Shown here in pieces: positions 26,497-34,770 of a stretch of DNA of 57,953 nucleotides. A program made the translations under genes and the position numbers. Below the pieces are notes generated by a model, which was not told where the DNA came from, searched no databases, and saw only the letters and a program-made list of their open reading frames with translations. The stretch comes from LCIL01 sp041480845 (GTDB lineage Bacteria; Patescibacteriota; Microgenomatia; UBA8517): contig JBGPAU010000002.1 in assembly GCA_041480845.1 (NCBI GenBank), positions 1-57,953 on the forward strand. Reading direction: 5' to 3'. Position 1 is the first letter of the stretch. The number at the start of each line of letters is the position of its first letter.

Positions 26497-28033
26497 TTAA
26501 TACTTCAAAGAAATATAACGCGTCCTGCGGACCAAGTTGCTGGTACTCCATGGTTCCCGGAGTACGAGGTTCTTTAGGATATGACGCAATAAGCCTAAGG
26601 TTTAATTTAGCAGGATCAGCTGCCAGACGAGATTTGTTAATTATAAAATATGTTAAATTTCCGGAAAGTTTGGATTCAACCAGGGGCTCGGGTATTTTAG
26701 TCATCCATAGGCCCGTACCAATAACAATAATGTTCGGTAAATCCTGAACGTACATCGTGAACCCATCAGGCAGGGTACCAAAATACCCTTCGGTTCCCAC
26801 GACAATTCTCTTATTAGGATCCTCATTGTGCTTATTTCTAATATAATCCGCCGCTTCTTTTATGCCAATTCCTGACGTCCACTCTTGAAAATATCCTGAT
26901 CTTTCGCGCCATGGAAAATTGGCTTTCTCAGGGTTAGTTACCAAGAACCAGTCAAAGACTCCCGCCTGGACTATAAAGATAGCAAAAGCCAAAAGCGTTA
27001 TATATTTCCACTTACCAACTAAACTACTGAAAGCCCCGGCGGCAAACACATAAAGAGGCGGAACCAAAAAGAGAATATATCTTAAAGTAAAGCTTTTTGT
27101 ATATTCGGCCTCAAACATTAGCGGTGCCAAAAACCAAGCACCGAGTATCAGAATATATTTTCTGTGCTTCTTGAAATTTATTATTATTCCAATGGCCGCC
27201 AAAAGCATTAGCCCTAAAGGCCCCATTGCATATAGCCAGCTAAAAGTTACCGGAAGATTGTATTTAATCGGGTCAGTCGGATTAGTTAAGATTCTTGAAA
27301 GCGGAAAAACATAATCCTGAGTGCGGGAGGCTAGCATCCCAAAGCCGGGTCCCAAACGTTGAATGTTATACATTCCGAATGCAATAAAATAAATTACCGC
27401 CAAAAGCCCCATATATTTGAACAGATCCTTCGGTTTTTTAAGTAAAATTACTGCCACCGGAATTAACGCGGCGAAAAAAAGTGCGGGAGATTTGGTTAAG
27501 GACGCCAGGCCCAGTACAAAACCCGCTATCATTGCCAAATCAAGTCTTAAAGACTCGGACACCCGAAGACTCAGATAAAGGGTCCATATGCCTAAGCATG
27601 TCAGCATTGAATCAACCAAAGCCATCCTGTCAAAAAAGAGGGATAGGGGTGATAGCGCCCAAAGTACTGAGGCAAAAAGAGCAGCCAACTTTGACTTAAA
27701 GATATAGTAAGTCAAAACGAATAAACCGATCATGCTCCCAATCCCTGAGACAGCCGAAAGCAGTCTCCCTGCGAAAAGCGGAACTGTTAAACGCTTGACG
27801 TAAAACATCAGGATCCACATAAAAAGAGGCTGTTTTCCGTCAGATAACGGCAAAAATCTTAAGGTTGGCTCAGAATTCATAATCTGACTCCAACGTATAT
27901 AAATAGCCTCGTCCGCAAACACAGGGAGAATGGTCAGGTGGAATATTCTGAGGCCAAATCCGATAACAAAAACACCCAATCCGGCCAATACAACCCATCC
28001 CCACTCTTTCCAAAACTTCTTCACAAAATTCAT
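26486..28033 (-). CDS. GT-C membrane protein (PMT_2/ArnT-like)
   Basis: The 515-residue protein has a first helix followed by LPVFADEAIYIRWSQIM, with D41-E42 as the acidic pair, and then LPLSDGKQPLFMWILMFYV, which carries the K-x-P motif of PMT_2 proteins. A further WALSPLSLFFDRMALVDSML segment forms the next loop. The C-terminal soluble part includes EAADYIRNKHNEDPNKRIVVG. It is probably an outer-face sugar transferase using polyprenyl-phosphate donors. The gene begins 83 bases after the ALG5-like gene; the gap holds two copies of a short hairpin repeat and a seven-codon open frame. Confidence 0.85.
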   Translation of the reverse strand: MNFVKKFWKEWGWVVLAGLGVFVIGFGLRIFHLTILPVFADEAIYIRWSQIMNSEPTLRFLPLSDGKQPLFMWILMFYVKRLTVPLFAGRLLSAVSGIGSMIGLFVLTYYIFKSKLAALFASVLWALSPLSLFFDRMALVDSMLTCLGIWTLYLSLRVSESLRLDLAMIAGFVLGLASLTKSPALFFAALIPVAVILLKKPKDLFKYMGLLAVIYFIAFGMYNIQRLGPGFGMLASRTQDYVFPLSRILTNPTDPIKYNLPVTFSWLYAMGPLGLMLLAAIGIIINFKKHRKYILILGAWFLAPLMFEAEYTKSFTLRYILFLVPPLYVFAAGAFSSLVGKWKYITLLAFAIFIVQAGVFDWFLVTNPEKANFPWRERSGYFQEWTSGIGIKEAADYIRNKHNEDPNKRIVVGTEGYFGTLPDGFTMYVQDLPNIIVIGTGLWMTKIPEPLVESKLSGNLTYFIINKSRLAADPAKLNLRLIASYPKEPRTPGTMEYQQLGPQDALYFFEVLNGK

Positions 28034-28039
28034 AATTTT

Positions 28040-28054
28040 GCCAAGCTTTGCTTA
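28040..28054 (-). repeat. short hairpin repeat, intergenic pair, copy B
   Basis: The minus strand reads TAAGCAAAGCTTGGC, with AAGC-AAA-GCTT as a small stem-loop. It ends seven bases before the ATG at 28033. The partner copy lies 30 bases upstream. Confidence 0.65.
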
Positions 28055-28069
28055 CTAGGGCTTTGACTG

Positions 28070-28084
28070 GCCAAGCTTTGCTTA
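28070..28084 (-). repeat. short hairpin repeat, intergenic pair, copy A
   Basis: The minus strand reads TAAGCAAAGCTTGGC, identical over 15 bases to the copy at 28040-28054. Its first three bases are the stop codon of the seven-codon frame at 28082-28105. Confidence 0.65.
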
Positions 28085-28105
28085 TTCGTACTCAAATTTT
28101 AACAT
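28082..28105 (-). other. seven-codon open frame with a consensus ribosome-binding site
   Basis: ATG at 28105 is preceded, six bases away, by AGGAG at 28112-28116, and encodes MLKFEYE followed by TAA. The stop belongs to the hairpin repeat. A good Shine-Dalgarno sequence is rare in this window. It could be a leader peptide, the relic of a gene start, or chance. Confidence 0.3.
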
Positions 28106-28116
28106 AAAGGGCTCCT

Positions 28117-28863
28117 TTAGACACGGTATTTTCCCTGAAGAGCGTTGATACGTACCATAAGAAGACCCCGAAGGCCTTCGATTGAATCTTTAATCGGATC
28201 TACTTTTGTTCCTTCCTTGTGATACCAATCAACCGGAACTTCAGCAACTTTATAACCTAGTTTTCTGGCAACATATAAGACCTCCAAATCAAATCCGGCG
28301 GTAACTGAGGCGCCTTCACTTTTATTTTTTGAACTGAATATCTCAAGGTGTTTGAAAATTTCTTTTGCTGCTTGCGTCGTAAAGGCTTTGAAGCCACATT
28401 GTGTATCTCTAAATGGAAGTCTCAAAACCAAAAATCTCAATACCGAAAATCCATAGGCCATAATTTTCCGGATTAAAGGAGCCCCCTCTCTTCCATGACG
28501 CGATCCGATAACCACATCATATCTTTCCTCAAATTTAGGAAGTATTTTCCCAAGTTGGTCGATGGGCGTCGCCTGATCAGTATCCGTAAATATGATTACA
28601 CTACCTTTAGCTTTTAACATTCCCGCAATCACTGTTCCACCTTTTCCTCTATGAGGTTCTTTCATGACTGTAAACCCGTTGTGTCGGCCGCTAAATTCTT
28701 CCGCAATTTTTACAGTTCCGTCTGTCGATCCGTCATCAACAAATAAGATCTCCCAGGAATAACTCTGCTTTTTCAGGTAATTATAAACCGAGTCCAACAC
28801 TCCGGTACGGAGATTGTGTTCTTCGTTAAACGCCGGCATCACAACGCTAAGAAATGTTTTCAC
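28117..28863 (-). CDS. ALG5-like GT2, probable polyprenyl-phosphate glucosyltransferase
   Basis: The 248-residue protein starts with GTG at 28863, which overlaps the TGA of the preceding gene (GTGA). SVVMPAFNEEHNL, LFVDDGSTDGTV and IIFTDTDQATPIDQ (metal-binding motif) are followed by VIGSRHGREGAP and RDTQCGFKAFT, the hallmark of the ALG5/DPM1 branch of GT2. It has no C-terminal helices, like eukaryotic DPM1. It would make a polyprenyl-phosphate hexose on the cytoplasmic face, which GT-C enzymes then use outside. Glucose is suggested by the family; the assignment is inferred. A 53-base tail separates its stop from the hairpin pair. Confidence 0.87.
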   Translation of the reverse strand: MKTFLSVVMPAFNEEHNLRTGVLDSVYNYLKKQSYSWEILFVDDGSTDGTVKIAEEFSGRHNGFTVMKEPHRGKGGTVIAGMLKAKGSVIIFTDTDQATPIDQLGKILPKFEERYDVVIGSRHGREGAPLIRKIMAYGFSVLRFLVLRLPFRDTQCGFKAFTTQAAKEIFKHLEIFSSKNKSEGASVTAGFDLEVLYVARKLGYKVAEVPVDWYHKEGTKVDPIKDSIEGLRGLLMVRINALQGKYRV

Positions 28864-30350
28864 TTTTTTGGTATTCTTTGTCTCTCCTGAACGACTATTC
28901 CCCCAAATCTATCCTCCTTTATAATCCTACCAATTCCTTCCTGCCTATCAAGCCAGGCCTGAAGACGTTCGGGATGATCAGGATCAGCTTCATACAAAGT
29001 ATAAAGTAACGGTATGTTTTTATCCAACGGCAGTCGTTGATATTTTTGGCTACCTTGCCATTCAAAAAGGTATTGATAAGCATATGGAATGACAGGGGGA
29101 ACATATTCATCGACATTAAAGTCTCTTCCATTGGAAGCTGCGTACACCCAGTCAATCGCCTTCAGTTGATTTGAAAAGGTAATGATTTTCGGGTCATTCA
29201 GAGAAATAAAATATGTTTCTTTAAATCCAATCGCATTTTTAACAAGTAGCGTGATAACAAAAACAACAATTGTCACTCTTCCTAACCATTTATTTGAAAT
29301 TGACATAAAAATATAGGAAAAAATTAAAATCCAAATCAAATAATATCCGGTAAAGTAGTAGTCATAAATTGCACCAAGATTACCTATAAAGAATAACGTA
29401 CCGATAAATGGTGCTGTCGAAAGAATAAACAGGATCTTGAATTTATCATCCTTCCAGAATTTTTTCCAACCGGCGACCATAAGAGCTATAAAAATAACAA
29501 AAAATGGAGCGAACAATATTCCTCCGTTTATCCAAAATTTTGAATAAAACAAATTATAATCATACGGAAGTCGATCGCCTATTATTTGTAAAAAATTAAT
29601 GGTGAATGTTTTTTCATGGAAAATAAATTGATATAGAGCACCACTCAAAACACCAGGGTGGCGAAGTTCAAAAAGGCCCTGGGGAACTAAGGTAACAAGA
29701 AAAGAAATTAAAGTTAAAAGAATTATTTTGAAATTGGGTAAAATATTCCTTTTTAGATAAAGGATAAAAATAATTGCAGGGATGTAAAATATTTCCGTTG
29801 CGGCACTAAATTGAAGAGATAGGCCTACCATAAGACCAATCAAAGGAAGAGCCCATACCCGCTTATCAAGAAATTTGAAAAGCGCCCAAATCAAAATAAC
29901 GCTGACCAGAAGTGTGGGGGTCGGATCCGAAAGCCAGCGGGAGGCTCCGACTATATAATATGAGACTGAGGCAATAAATGCCGCCAAAATCCCGACCTTT
30001 CTTCCCCCGATTTTTTCACCCAATTTATAGAGAATAAATACTGCAGAGATTGAAGTCAGTATTAAAAAAATATTGGGCCAAAGGGGATTCCCACTACCCA
30101 AAAAGTAAAATGGTGTAATCAGCCAGTAATACCATGCACCCCTAAACATCCCTGTAAAACCCATCATCGGCCCGATTAAAAATGTTTTACCTTTATGAAT
30201 AAAGTCCCAGATTACAAGGGCATCCCTGCCCTGGTCATACCAAAAACCAAGAAGTTCATTAATACGAAATAGTCTAAGAAATGATGCTAATGACAAAATG
30301 ATTATCGGGAGATGATTGTCCGAAAAGAACTTCTTAACTTTTTTTGGCAT
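28860..30350 (-). CDS. GT-C membrane protein, DQ-x-RD branch
   Basis: Starting at ATG 30350 (MPKKVKKFF) gives 496 residues; the longer frame to 30473 is rejected because it lies mostly within the DHH gene and is not helix-forming. The first loop reads FWYDQGRDALVIWDFIHKG (D39, Q40, R42, D43), followed by LIGPMMGFTGMFRGAWYYWL. The late soluble part contains AIDWVYAASNGRDFN and ends near IVVQERQRIPKK. The tail IIKEDRFGGIVVQER is matched by FGQIIVQERITKDAK in the protein at 20854, which shows close kinship. It probably transfers a polyprenyl-linked sugar. The start overlaps the DHH gene by 17 bases. Confidence 0.83.
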   Translation of the reverse strand: MPKKVKKFFSDNHLPIIILSLASFLRLFRINELLGFWYDQGRDALVIWDFIHKGKTFLIGPMMGFTGMFRGAWYYWLITPFYFLGSGNPLWPNIFLILTSISAVFILYKLGEKIGGRKVGILAAFIASVSYYIVGASRWLSDPTPTLLVSVILIWALFKFLDKRVWALPLIGLMVGLSLQFSAATEIFYIPAIIFILYLKRNILPNFKIILLTLISFLVTLVPQGLFELRHPGVLSGALYQFIFHEKTFTINFLQIIGDRLPYDYNLFYSKFWINGGILFAPFFVIFIALMVAGWKKFWKDDKFKILFILSTAPFIGTLFFIGNLGAIYDYYFTGYYLIWILIFSYIFMSISNKWLGRVTIVVFVITLLVKNAIGFKETYFISLNDPKIITFSNQLKAIDWVYAASNGRDFNVDEYVPPVIPYAYQYLFEWQGSQKYQRLPLDKNIPLLYTLYEADPDHPERLQAWLDRQEGIGRIIKEDRFGGIVVQERQRIPKK

Positions 30351-31317
30351 ACTTTCTGGCAGCCCTAAGAACTTTATCGACAGCCTGATCAAACGGCAAC
30401 CCTTCGATTCTTGCTCCGGCTGCGGCTTTGTGGCCCCCGCCTCCGACCTCCTCCGCAATTTTGGAAACATCAAAACCGGAACGGGATCTAAAACTTACAG
30501 AAAGAACTTGATCGTTTGTTTCCACCATTACTATTCCGAAATCCGTTCCTTTGACTATAGGGAAAAACAAATTGGCAACGTCCTCCTTGGCATAAGGATA
30601 CTCCCCAAAATCCTTATATGTGGAAAGTGAAATCGCTGACCAAATAAAATTATCTTCAATTTTCATATTTTCAATAAATTTACCCCACATTTTTACTTCT
30701 TTAAAATCAATATTTCTGTAAATGTTATAAATTATTTTGTCCTTATCGGCCCCTAAATCCATAAGCGATGCTGCAATTCTAAGGGTTCCCTCTCCAACAT
30801 TTTGATATTGAAATGATCCCGTATCTCCGATTATTCCGGTCAAAAGGCATTCTCCCACCTCTTTATCTACTACAACGCCCCAATCCTCAAAAATTTTATA
30901 TAAAAGTTCTCCTGTAGAAGTAATTTTAGTATCTATCAAATTAACTTTTCCAAACTTTTCGTTTGAAATATGATGATCGATCACAATAGTATTAATACTG
31001 GGCTTGTCACTGTCTTTCAATCCGGTAACCATTGCGTAAGTTGATGAATCAATTACAAGAAAAAGATCATAGCTTGAAAAATCGAAGGTTGAAAAATTTA
31101 CCCTCCAAATAGAATCCGCTCCGTTGAGAAAACCCAAATCGGACGGGATGTCACTTGGACAAATTATTGTTACATCCTTGCCTAATTTTTTCAGCACCAT
31201 GGAAAGGGCTAAGGCACTCCCCACGGAATCCGAATCAGGACCCCTGTGGCAGTTGACCAAAATCTTTTTAGCCTTTTTAATACTTTCTAAAATTTCTGTA
31301 GATTTTTTGTAATTCAT
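30334..31317 (-). CDS. nrnA: DHH/DHHA1 phosphoesterase, NrnA-like
   Basis: The 327-residue protein has the two domains of NrnA. The DHH domain shows NCHRGPDSDSVGSALAL (H24, D28, D30) for the first metal site, LFLVIDSSTY for the next Asp and TIVIDHHIS for the DHH motif. The DHHA1 domain ends in GGGGHKAAAGARIEG, the substrate-binding glycine motif. NrnA hydrolyses short oligoribonucleotides (nanoRNA) and, in some bacteria, 3'-phosphoadenosine 5'-phosphate. It is a housekeeping enzyme sitting inside the glycan block, with a four-base overlap to the gene upstream and a 17-base overlap downstream, so it is probably co-transcribed. The length agrees with the family (about 310-330). Confidence 0.9.
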   Translation of the reverse strand: MNYKKSTEILESIKKAKKILVNCHRGPDSDSVGSALALSMVLKKLGKDVTIICPSDIPSDLGFLNGADSIWRVNFSTFDFSSYDLFLVIDSSTYAMVTGLKDSDKPSINTIVIDHHISNEKFGKVNLIDTKITSTGELLYKIFEDWGVVVDKEVGECLLTGIIGDTGSFQYQNVGEGTLRIAASLMDLGADKDKIIYNIYRNIDFKEVKMWGKFIENMKIEDNFIWSAISLSTYKDFGEYPYAKEDVANLFFPIVKGTDFGIVMVETNDQVLSVSFRSRSGFDVSKIAEEVGGGGHKAAAGARIEGLPFDQAVDKVLRAARKYAKKS

Positions 31318-32828
31318 TTTGTATGACCAAGCTTAAAAAGCGTCCCTCCCCAAACCGGCCATTCGTCAACTATTTTAGTCCATCCGAAATTAGTAATCCA
31401 GGCGGAAGGATTATGAACCGGGTCACATTTTTCTCTTGGGAATTCGCAAACAACAAAAAGCTGATCTGTCACCGTGAATTTGAGTGATGAGGGGTCGGTA
31501 TCAACTACCTTAGCTCCCCAAATAATCAGAAAGTATTGGTAAACATCCCGATTGTTAAGATCTGAAATAGTAGCTATATTAAACCTCTTCCCACTTGCCT
31601 TTTCCTGTATTACCTTTGCTACTGAAATAGCCCGCTGCATTTGATAGGTCGGGTCAGACAATACTGGTGAATTTATCAGATTAATTGACACCAAAGACAA
31701 AAAATATACCGAAAATACTGAATACCAAATTTTCGATTTCCAGATATTCCCCGCAATGGCGCCAATTATCAAAAACGGAGCGGGAAAAAGGAAACCAAGA
31801 TAGTGATCAAAAACAGGGTTCTTGTAAACAGAAAATCCCGCCAGTCCCAGTGCCAACCATAAAAGCACCAAGCCTAATGAACTTTTAATTTTTTTATTTA
31901 TAAATGCCCAAATAAAAATAAACAAGAAAAGTGCCAGTGTAATAACGCTCAGACATAAATTTTTTGAAGAAATTAAATTAGATGCAACCATAAATGCCGC
32001 AGAGCCGACCCTTGAAAAAGCGGGTCCGAGTAAAAAGCCGACGTCTTTCCCACTGGTAACAAGCGTTTCAATGGCCTTAAGATTTGTACCTCCGTGCCGG
32101 ATATCAAAAATCAAAAGCGGCGACATCAACACCAAAAATAAAGAAGCACCAATTATGGATTTTTTAACGAAGAGACTGCCTGGATCGGTTTTCCTTACAT
32201 TGATAAATGATAAAATCCAAAATATAAATAAAGTTGGTGACAAAAGTAGTCCTAGGTAGTGAGACTGTAAAACAAATGCAAACGAAATTCCCAAAACGAT
32301 TAACCAATTAAACTTGTTTTCCTTCCAGACTTTCCAGATAGAATAAATGCAAAGGAGCGCAAAAAATGGCATTATATTTGGGTTCCACGAAGACCTTGAA
32401 AAATTTATTACTGTCGGCGAAATTGCATATAATCCGGCGGATATTAAACCTGCAGTTTTGCCAAACCATTCGCGCCCAGCTAACCAGACGAAAAACACAG
32501 TAACAACGCCCAACAACGCAATCTGCACCGCCGGCCCCACCGGAGAAAAGTTGGCGATTAGTAGTGCCGGAGCCATCATGTAGTAATAGAGCGGTCCCAA
32601 ATACATATTGCCGATAGAAGTACCGGGCCCGATAAGAGGAGGGTGAAGTTCTGTAAGAAACCTTCTGACTATAATGACATCGCGTCCTTCATCCCCTAAA
32701 AAAGTCATGTACTGGTCAATTTTATACAGCCGCAAAAATGCGCTGACTGCCAAAATTATCAGCAATACCCAAAATTCCACGGGGCTTTCTTTAATCCAAT
32801 TTTTAAATTTTAATGCAATTTTTTCCAC
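31314..32828 (-). CDS. GT-C membrane protein, DE-x-RD branch
   Basis: The 504-residue protein has its first helix at about residues 17-35. The first loop is MTFLGDEGRDVIIVRRFLTE, with D46-E47 and R49-D50, so it bridges the DQ-x-RD proteins (20854 and 28860) and the usual DE type. PPLIGPGTSIGNMYLGPLYYYMM follows. The bundle includes AISPTVINFSRSSWNPNI and a FVLQSHYLGLLL segment. The C-terminus is a small soluble domain with two Cys in VCEFPREKCDPVHNPS. It is probably an outer-face transferase. The start overlaps the GT2 gene at 32810 by 19 bases. Confidence 0.83.
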   Translation of the reverse strand: MEKIALKFKNWIKESPVEFWVLLIILAVSAFLRLYKIDQYMTFLGDEGRDVIIVRRFLTELHPPLIGPGTSIGNMYLGPLYYYMMAPALLIANFSPVGPAVQIALLGVVTVFFVWLAGREWFGKTAGLISAGLYAISPTVINFSRSSWNPNIMPFFALLCIYSIWKVWKENKFNWLIVLGISFAFVLQSHYLGLLLSPTLFIFWILSFINVRKTDPGSLFVKKSIIGASLFLVLMSPLLIFDIRHGGTNLKAIETLVTSGKDVGFLLGPAFSRVGSAAFMVASNLISSKNLCLSVITLALFLFIFIWAFINKKIKSSLGLVLLWLALGLAGFSVYKNPVFDHYLGFLFPAPFLIIGAIAGNIWKSKIWYSVFSVYFLSLVSINLINSPVLSDPTYQMQRAISVAKVIQEKASGKRFNIATISDLNNRDVYQYFLIIWGAKVVDTDPSSLKFTVTDQLFVVCEFPREKCDPVHNPSAWITNFGWTKIVDEWPVWGGTLFKLGHTK

Positions 32829-33520
32829 AGCCGCAGTAAATCAATAAAACTCTTAAATATAACATTCAAATTTCTACCCGTGCCAACGCCTTTCAACCTG
32901 GGATAATGCGTTACGGAAATCTCTGCTATTCTGAAACCTTCATTTCTGGCTTTTATTAAAAGTTCACTGCTGATAAAAGCTCCCCTTTGGCTCTCAAGAT
33001 GTGGAATCGTTTCGATAACTTTCTTGGAAATCAATTTAAATCCGCAATCTATGTCGCGGACTTTCAGGCCAAAAAGCATAAAGACCGTCAATTCCCAAAG
33101 TTTGCTTGTTATTTTTTTAAAAGTGGAGACTTGTCTTTTTTTATAATAACCGATGACAAGATCTGCATTGGCTTCTCGACGCTTCGCGATAAAATCCGTA
33201 ATTTCGGCAAAATCAAATTGCCCGTCCGAATCCGTAAAAGCAATCCACGGGTATTTGCTTTCATATAAACCGGATGCGATAGAAGCACCATATCCTTCAT
33301 TCACTTTGTGTGTTATAACACGAATTCTTTTTTCCGACTGTGCCAGCTCTCTAATTAATTCCGGTGACTTGTCGGTTGACCCGTCATTAATGATAATTAG
33401 CTCCCACTCCTCCGCCACATTCTGAAGTACTTCTTTTGTAGCCAAAACCACACTTTCAAGATTTGCTTCTTCATTATAAATGGGTAAAAAAACCGAAAGT
33501 TCGTCAATTATCTTGGCCAC
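32810..33520 (-). CDS. DPM1-like GT2, probable polyprenyl-phosphate sugar synthase, GTG start
   Basis: The 236-residue protein starts with GTG at 33520. SVFLPIYNEEANLESVV, IIINDGSTDKSPEL and AFTDSDGQFDFAEI (metal-binding motif) are followed by VIGYYKKRQVS and VRDIDCGFKLISKKVIE, the DPM1/ALG5 pattern. It lacks transmembrane helices. It would load polyprenyl phosphate with a hexose for the GT-C enzymes. It is the first gene of the long leftward run, divergent from the PIG-V-like gene with 49 bases between them, and a TGCTAGACT extended -10 lies just before its start. The gene's own 3' end overlaps the next gene by 19 bases. Confidence 0.86.
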   Translation of the reverse strand: MAKIIDELSVFLPIYNEEANLESVVLATKEVLQNVAEEWELIIINDGSTDKSPELIRELAQSEKRIRVITHKVNEGYGASIASGLYESKYPWIAFTDSDGQFDFAEITDFIAKRREANADLVIGYYKKRQVSTFKKITSKLWELTVFMLFGLKVRDIDCGFKLISKKVIETIPHLESQRGAFISSELLIKARNEGFRIAEISVTHYPRLKGVGTGRNLNVIFKSFIDLLRLWKKLH

Positions 33521-33526
33521 ATACGC

Positions 33527-33532
33527 AGTCTA
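33527..33532 (-). promoter_or_regulatory. extended -10 box for the leftward glycan run
   Basis: The minus strand reads TGC-TAGACT, a TGN-extended -10, ending six bases before the GTG at 33520. The predicted message would be leaderless. It faces the plus-strand promoter at 33555. Confidence 0.5.
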
Positions 33533-33554
33533 GCATATTACGCCTGCATCGTGC

Positions 33555-33560
33555 TAATAT
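33555..33560 (+). promoter_or_regulatory. extended -10 box for the PIG-V-like gene
   Basis: TGC-TAATAT ends nine bases before the ATG at 33570. The pair with the minus-strand TGC-TAGACT makes a compact divergent promoter of about 49 bases. Confidence 0.5.
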
Positions 33561-33569
33561 CTAAGGTAC

Positions 33570-34730
33570 ATGAAGGGAGTATTTAAGGGACTGGCTATTG
33601 CCACCTTGTTATCGCTTGTTCCGACGTTTTTGATTTGGCTTCCATTAATATTGCGTATGGGCACATTCTGGAGTATTCCTTTACCCCAAAACGGTATGGC
33701 TACAATTGTTGCTAACTATGATGGTCCTCTTTATTTGGTCGCCGCAAAAACACTCTATAATAAGACGCAAATTGGGGCTAATTTTCAGTTTCCATTACCC
33801 ACAGAATACTACACCGCGCATTTTCCCCTTTTCCCTATTCTTATAAGACTTTTCGGCTTAGTAACTAATTACCCGTATGCGATGTTGATTGTTACGGCCC
33901 TATCGTCAATTTTGGCCATCTATTTTTTTATGAAACTAATCTCTCAGTATGTTGAGAGGAAAGGTGTTTTATTCCTAACTTTTCTTTTTTCAATATTCCC
34001 GGCAAGATGGCTTATTGTAAGATCCGTCGGGTCTGCCGATCCTCTTTTCGTGGCTTCGGTAATTGCATCTCTTTACTTCTTCAAAAATAAGAAATACTGG
34101 TTGGCCGGGCTCTTGGGTGCAATCGCCCAATTGACTAAATCCCCCGGAATCTTACTCTTTATCTCCTATTTGATTTTTCTTTTGATACCGGTTATCAAAA
34201 ATAAGATTTTTGTACCTGCCGGCAAATGGATTGAGAATCTTAATCTTAAAAAAACCTTCCCGATTTTGCTAATTCCGCTAAGCCTTATAGCCGTTTTTAG
34301 TTTTTATAAGATTGTTCAGGGAGATTTTTGGGCATATTTCCATTCGGGAGATAACATTCACCTGATTTTCCCGCCATTCCAAATATTCAACTATTCGTCC
34401 CCCTGGGTAGGAACATTCTGGCTGGAAGAAATAATTTTTATATATTTATTGGGGGCAATCGGAGTTTACAAGCTTTTTCAAAGGAAAGAATACGAACTGG
34501 GTACATTTGGAGTAATATTTTTCTTCCTGTCGCTATTTATCGCACACCGGGATTTAATGAGATATTCCCTTCCTCTGGTACCTTGCTTATTTGTGGCATT
34601 TTCCGATACTTTAATTAAGAAAGAATTTAAAATCGGGCTCATGGTAGTAATTATTCCGATTTACTTGTATTGCCTGGCATTCATTTCCCAAAACGTGATG
34701 CCAATTGCAAACTGGGGGCCATTCCTGTAA
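33570..34730 (+). CDS. PIG-V-like GT-C mannosyltransferase
   Basis: The 386-residue protein has about nine to ten helices. On the first loop ANYDGPLYLVAAKTLYNK (residues 48-65) is followed by YYTAHFPLFPILIRLFG, which matches the WD-x-x-H-Y and FPLyP pattern of the PIG-V/GT76-like family, although the first Trp is replaced by Tyr (Y50-D51). RWLIVRSVGSADPLFVA and LTKSPGILLF are further family-type segments, and IAHRDLMRYSLPLVPCLF is the last loop and helix. PIG-V adds mannose from dolichyl-phosphate mannose; the donor here is presumably polyprenyl-phosphate mannose. It is the first of two plus-strand genes, 40 bases ahead of the zinc-ribbon gene. Confidence 0.75.
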   Translation: MKGVFKGLAIATLLSLVPTFLIWLPLILRMGTFWSIPLPQNGMATIVANYDGPLYLVAAKTLYNKTQIGANFQFPLPTEYYTAHFPLFPILIRLFGLVTNYPYAMLIVTALSSILAIYFFMKLISQYVERKGVLFLTFLFSIFPARWLIVRSVGSADPLFVASVIASLYFFKNKKYWLAGLLGAIAQLTKSPGILLFISYLIFLLIPVIKNKIFVPAGKWIENLNLKKTFPILLIPLSLIAVFSFYKIVQGDFWAYFHSGDNIHLIFPPFQIFNYSSPWVGTFWLEEIIFIYLLGAIGVYKLFQRKEYELGTFGVIFFFLSLFIAHRDLMRYSLPLVPCLFVAFSDTLIKKEFKIGLMVVIIPIYLYCLAFISQNVMPIANWGPFL

Positions 34731-34770
34731 ATAAGCATGGGTTTTTACCAAAACTTCAGTCTAATCTTGT

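Noticed and set aside
30351..30473. Longer N-terminus for the GT-C gene at 28860
   Set aside because: The extension lies in the DHH gene, and the ATG at 30350 places the first helix correctly.
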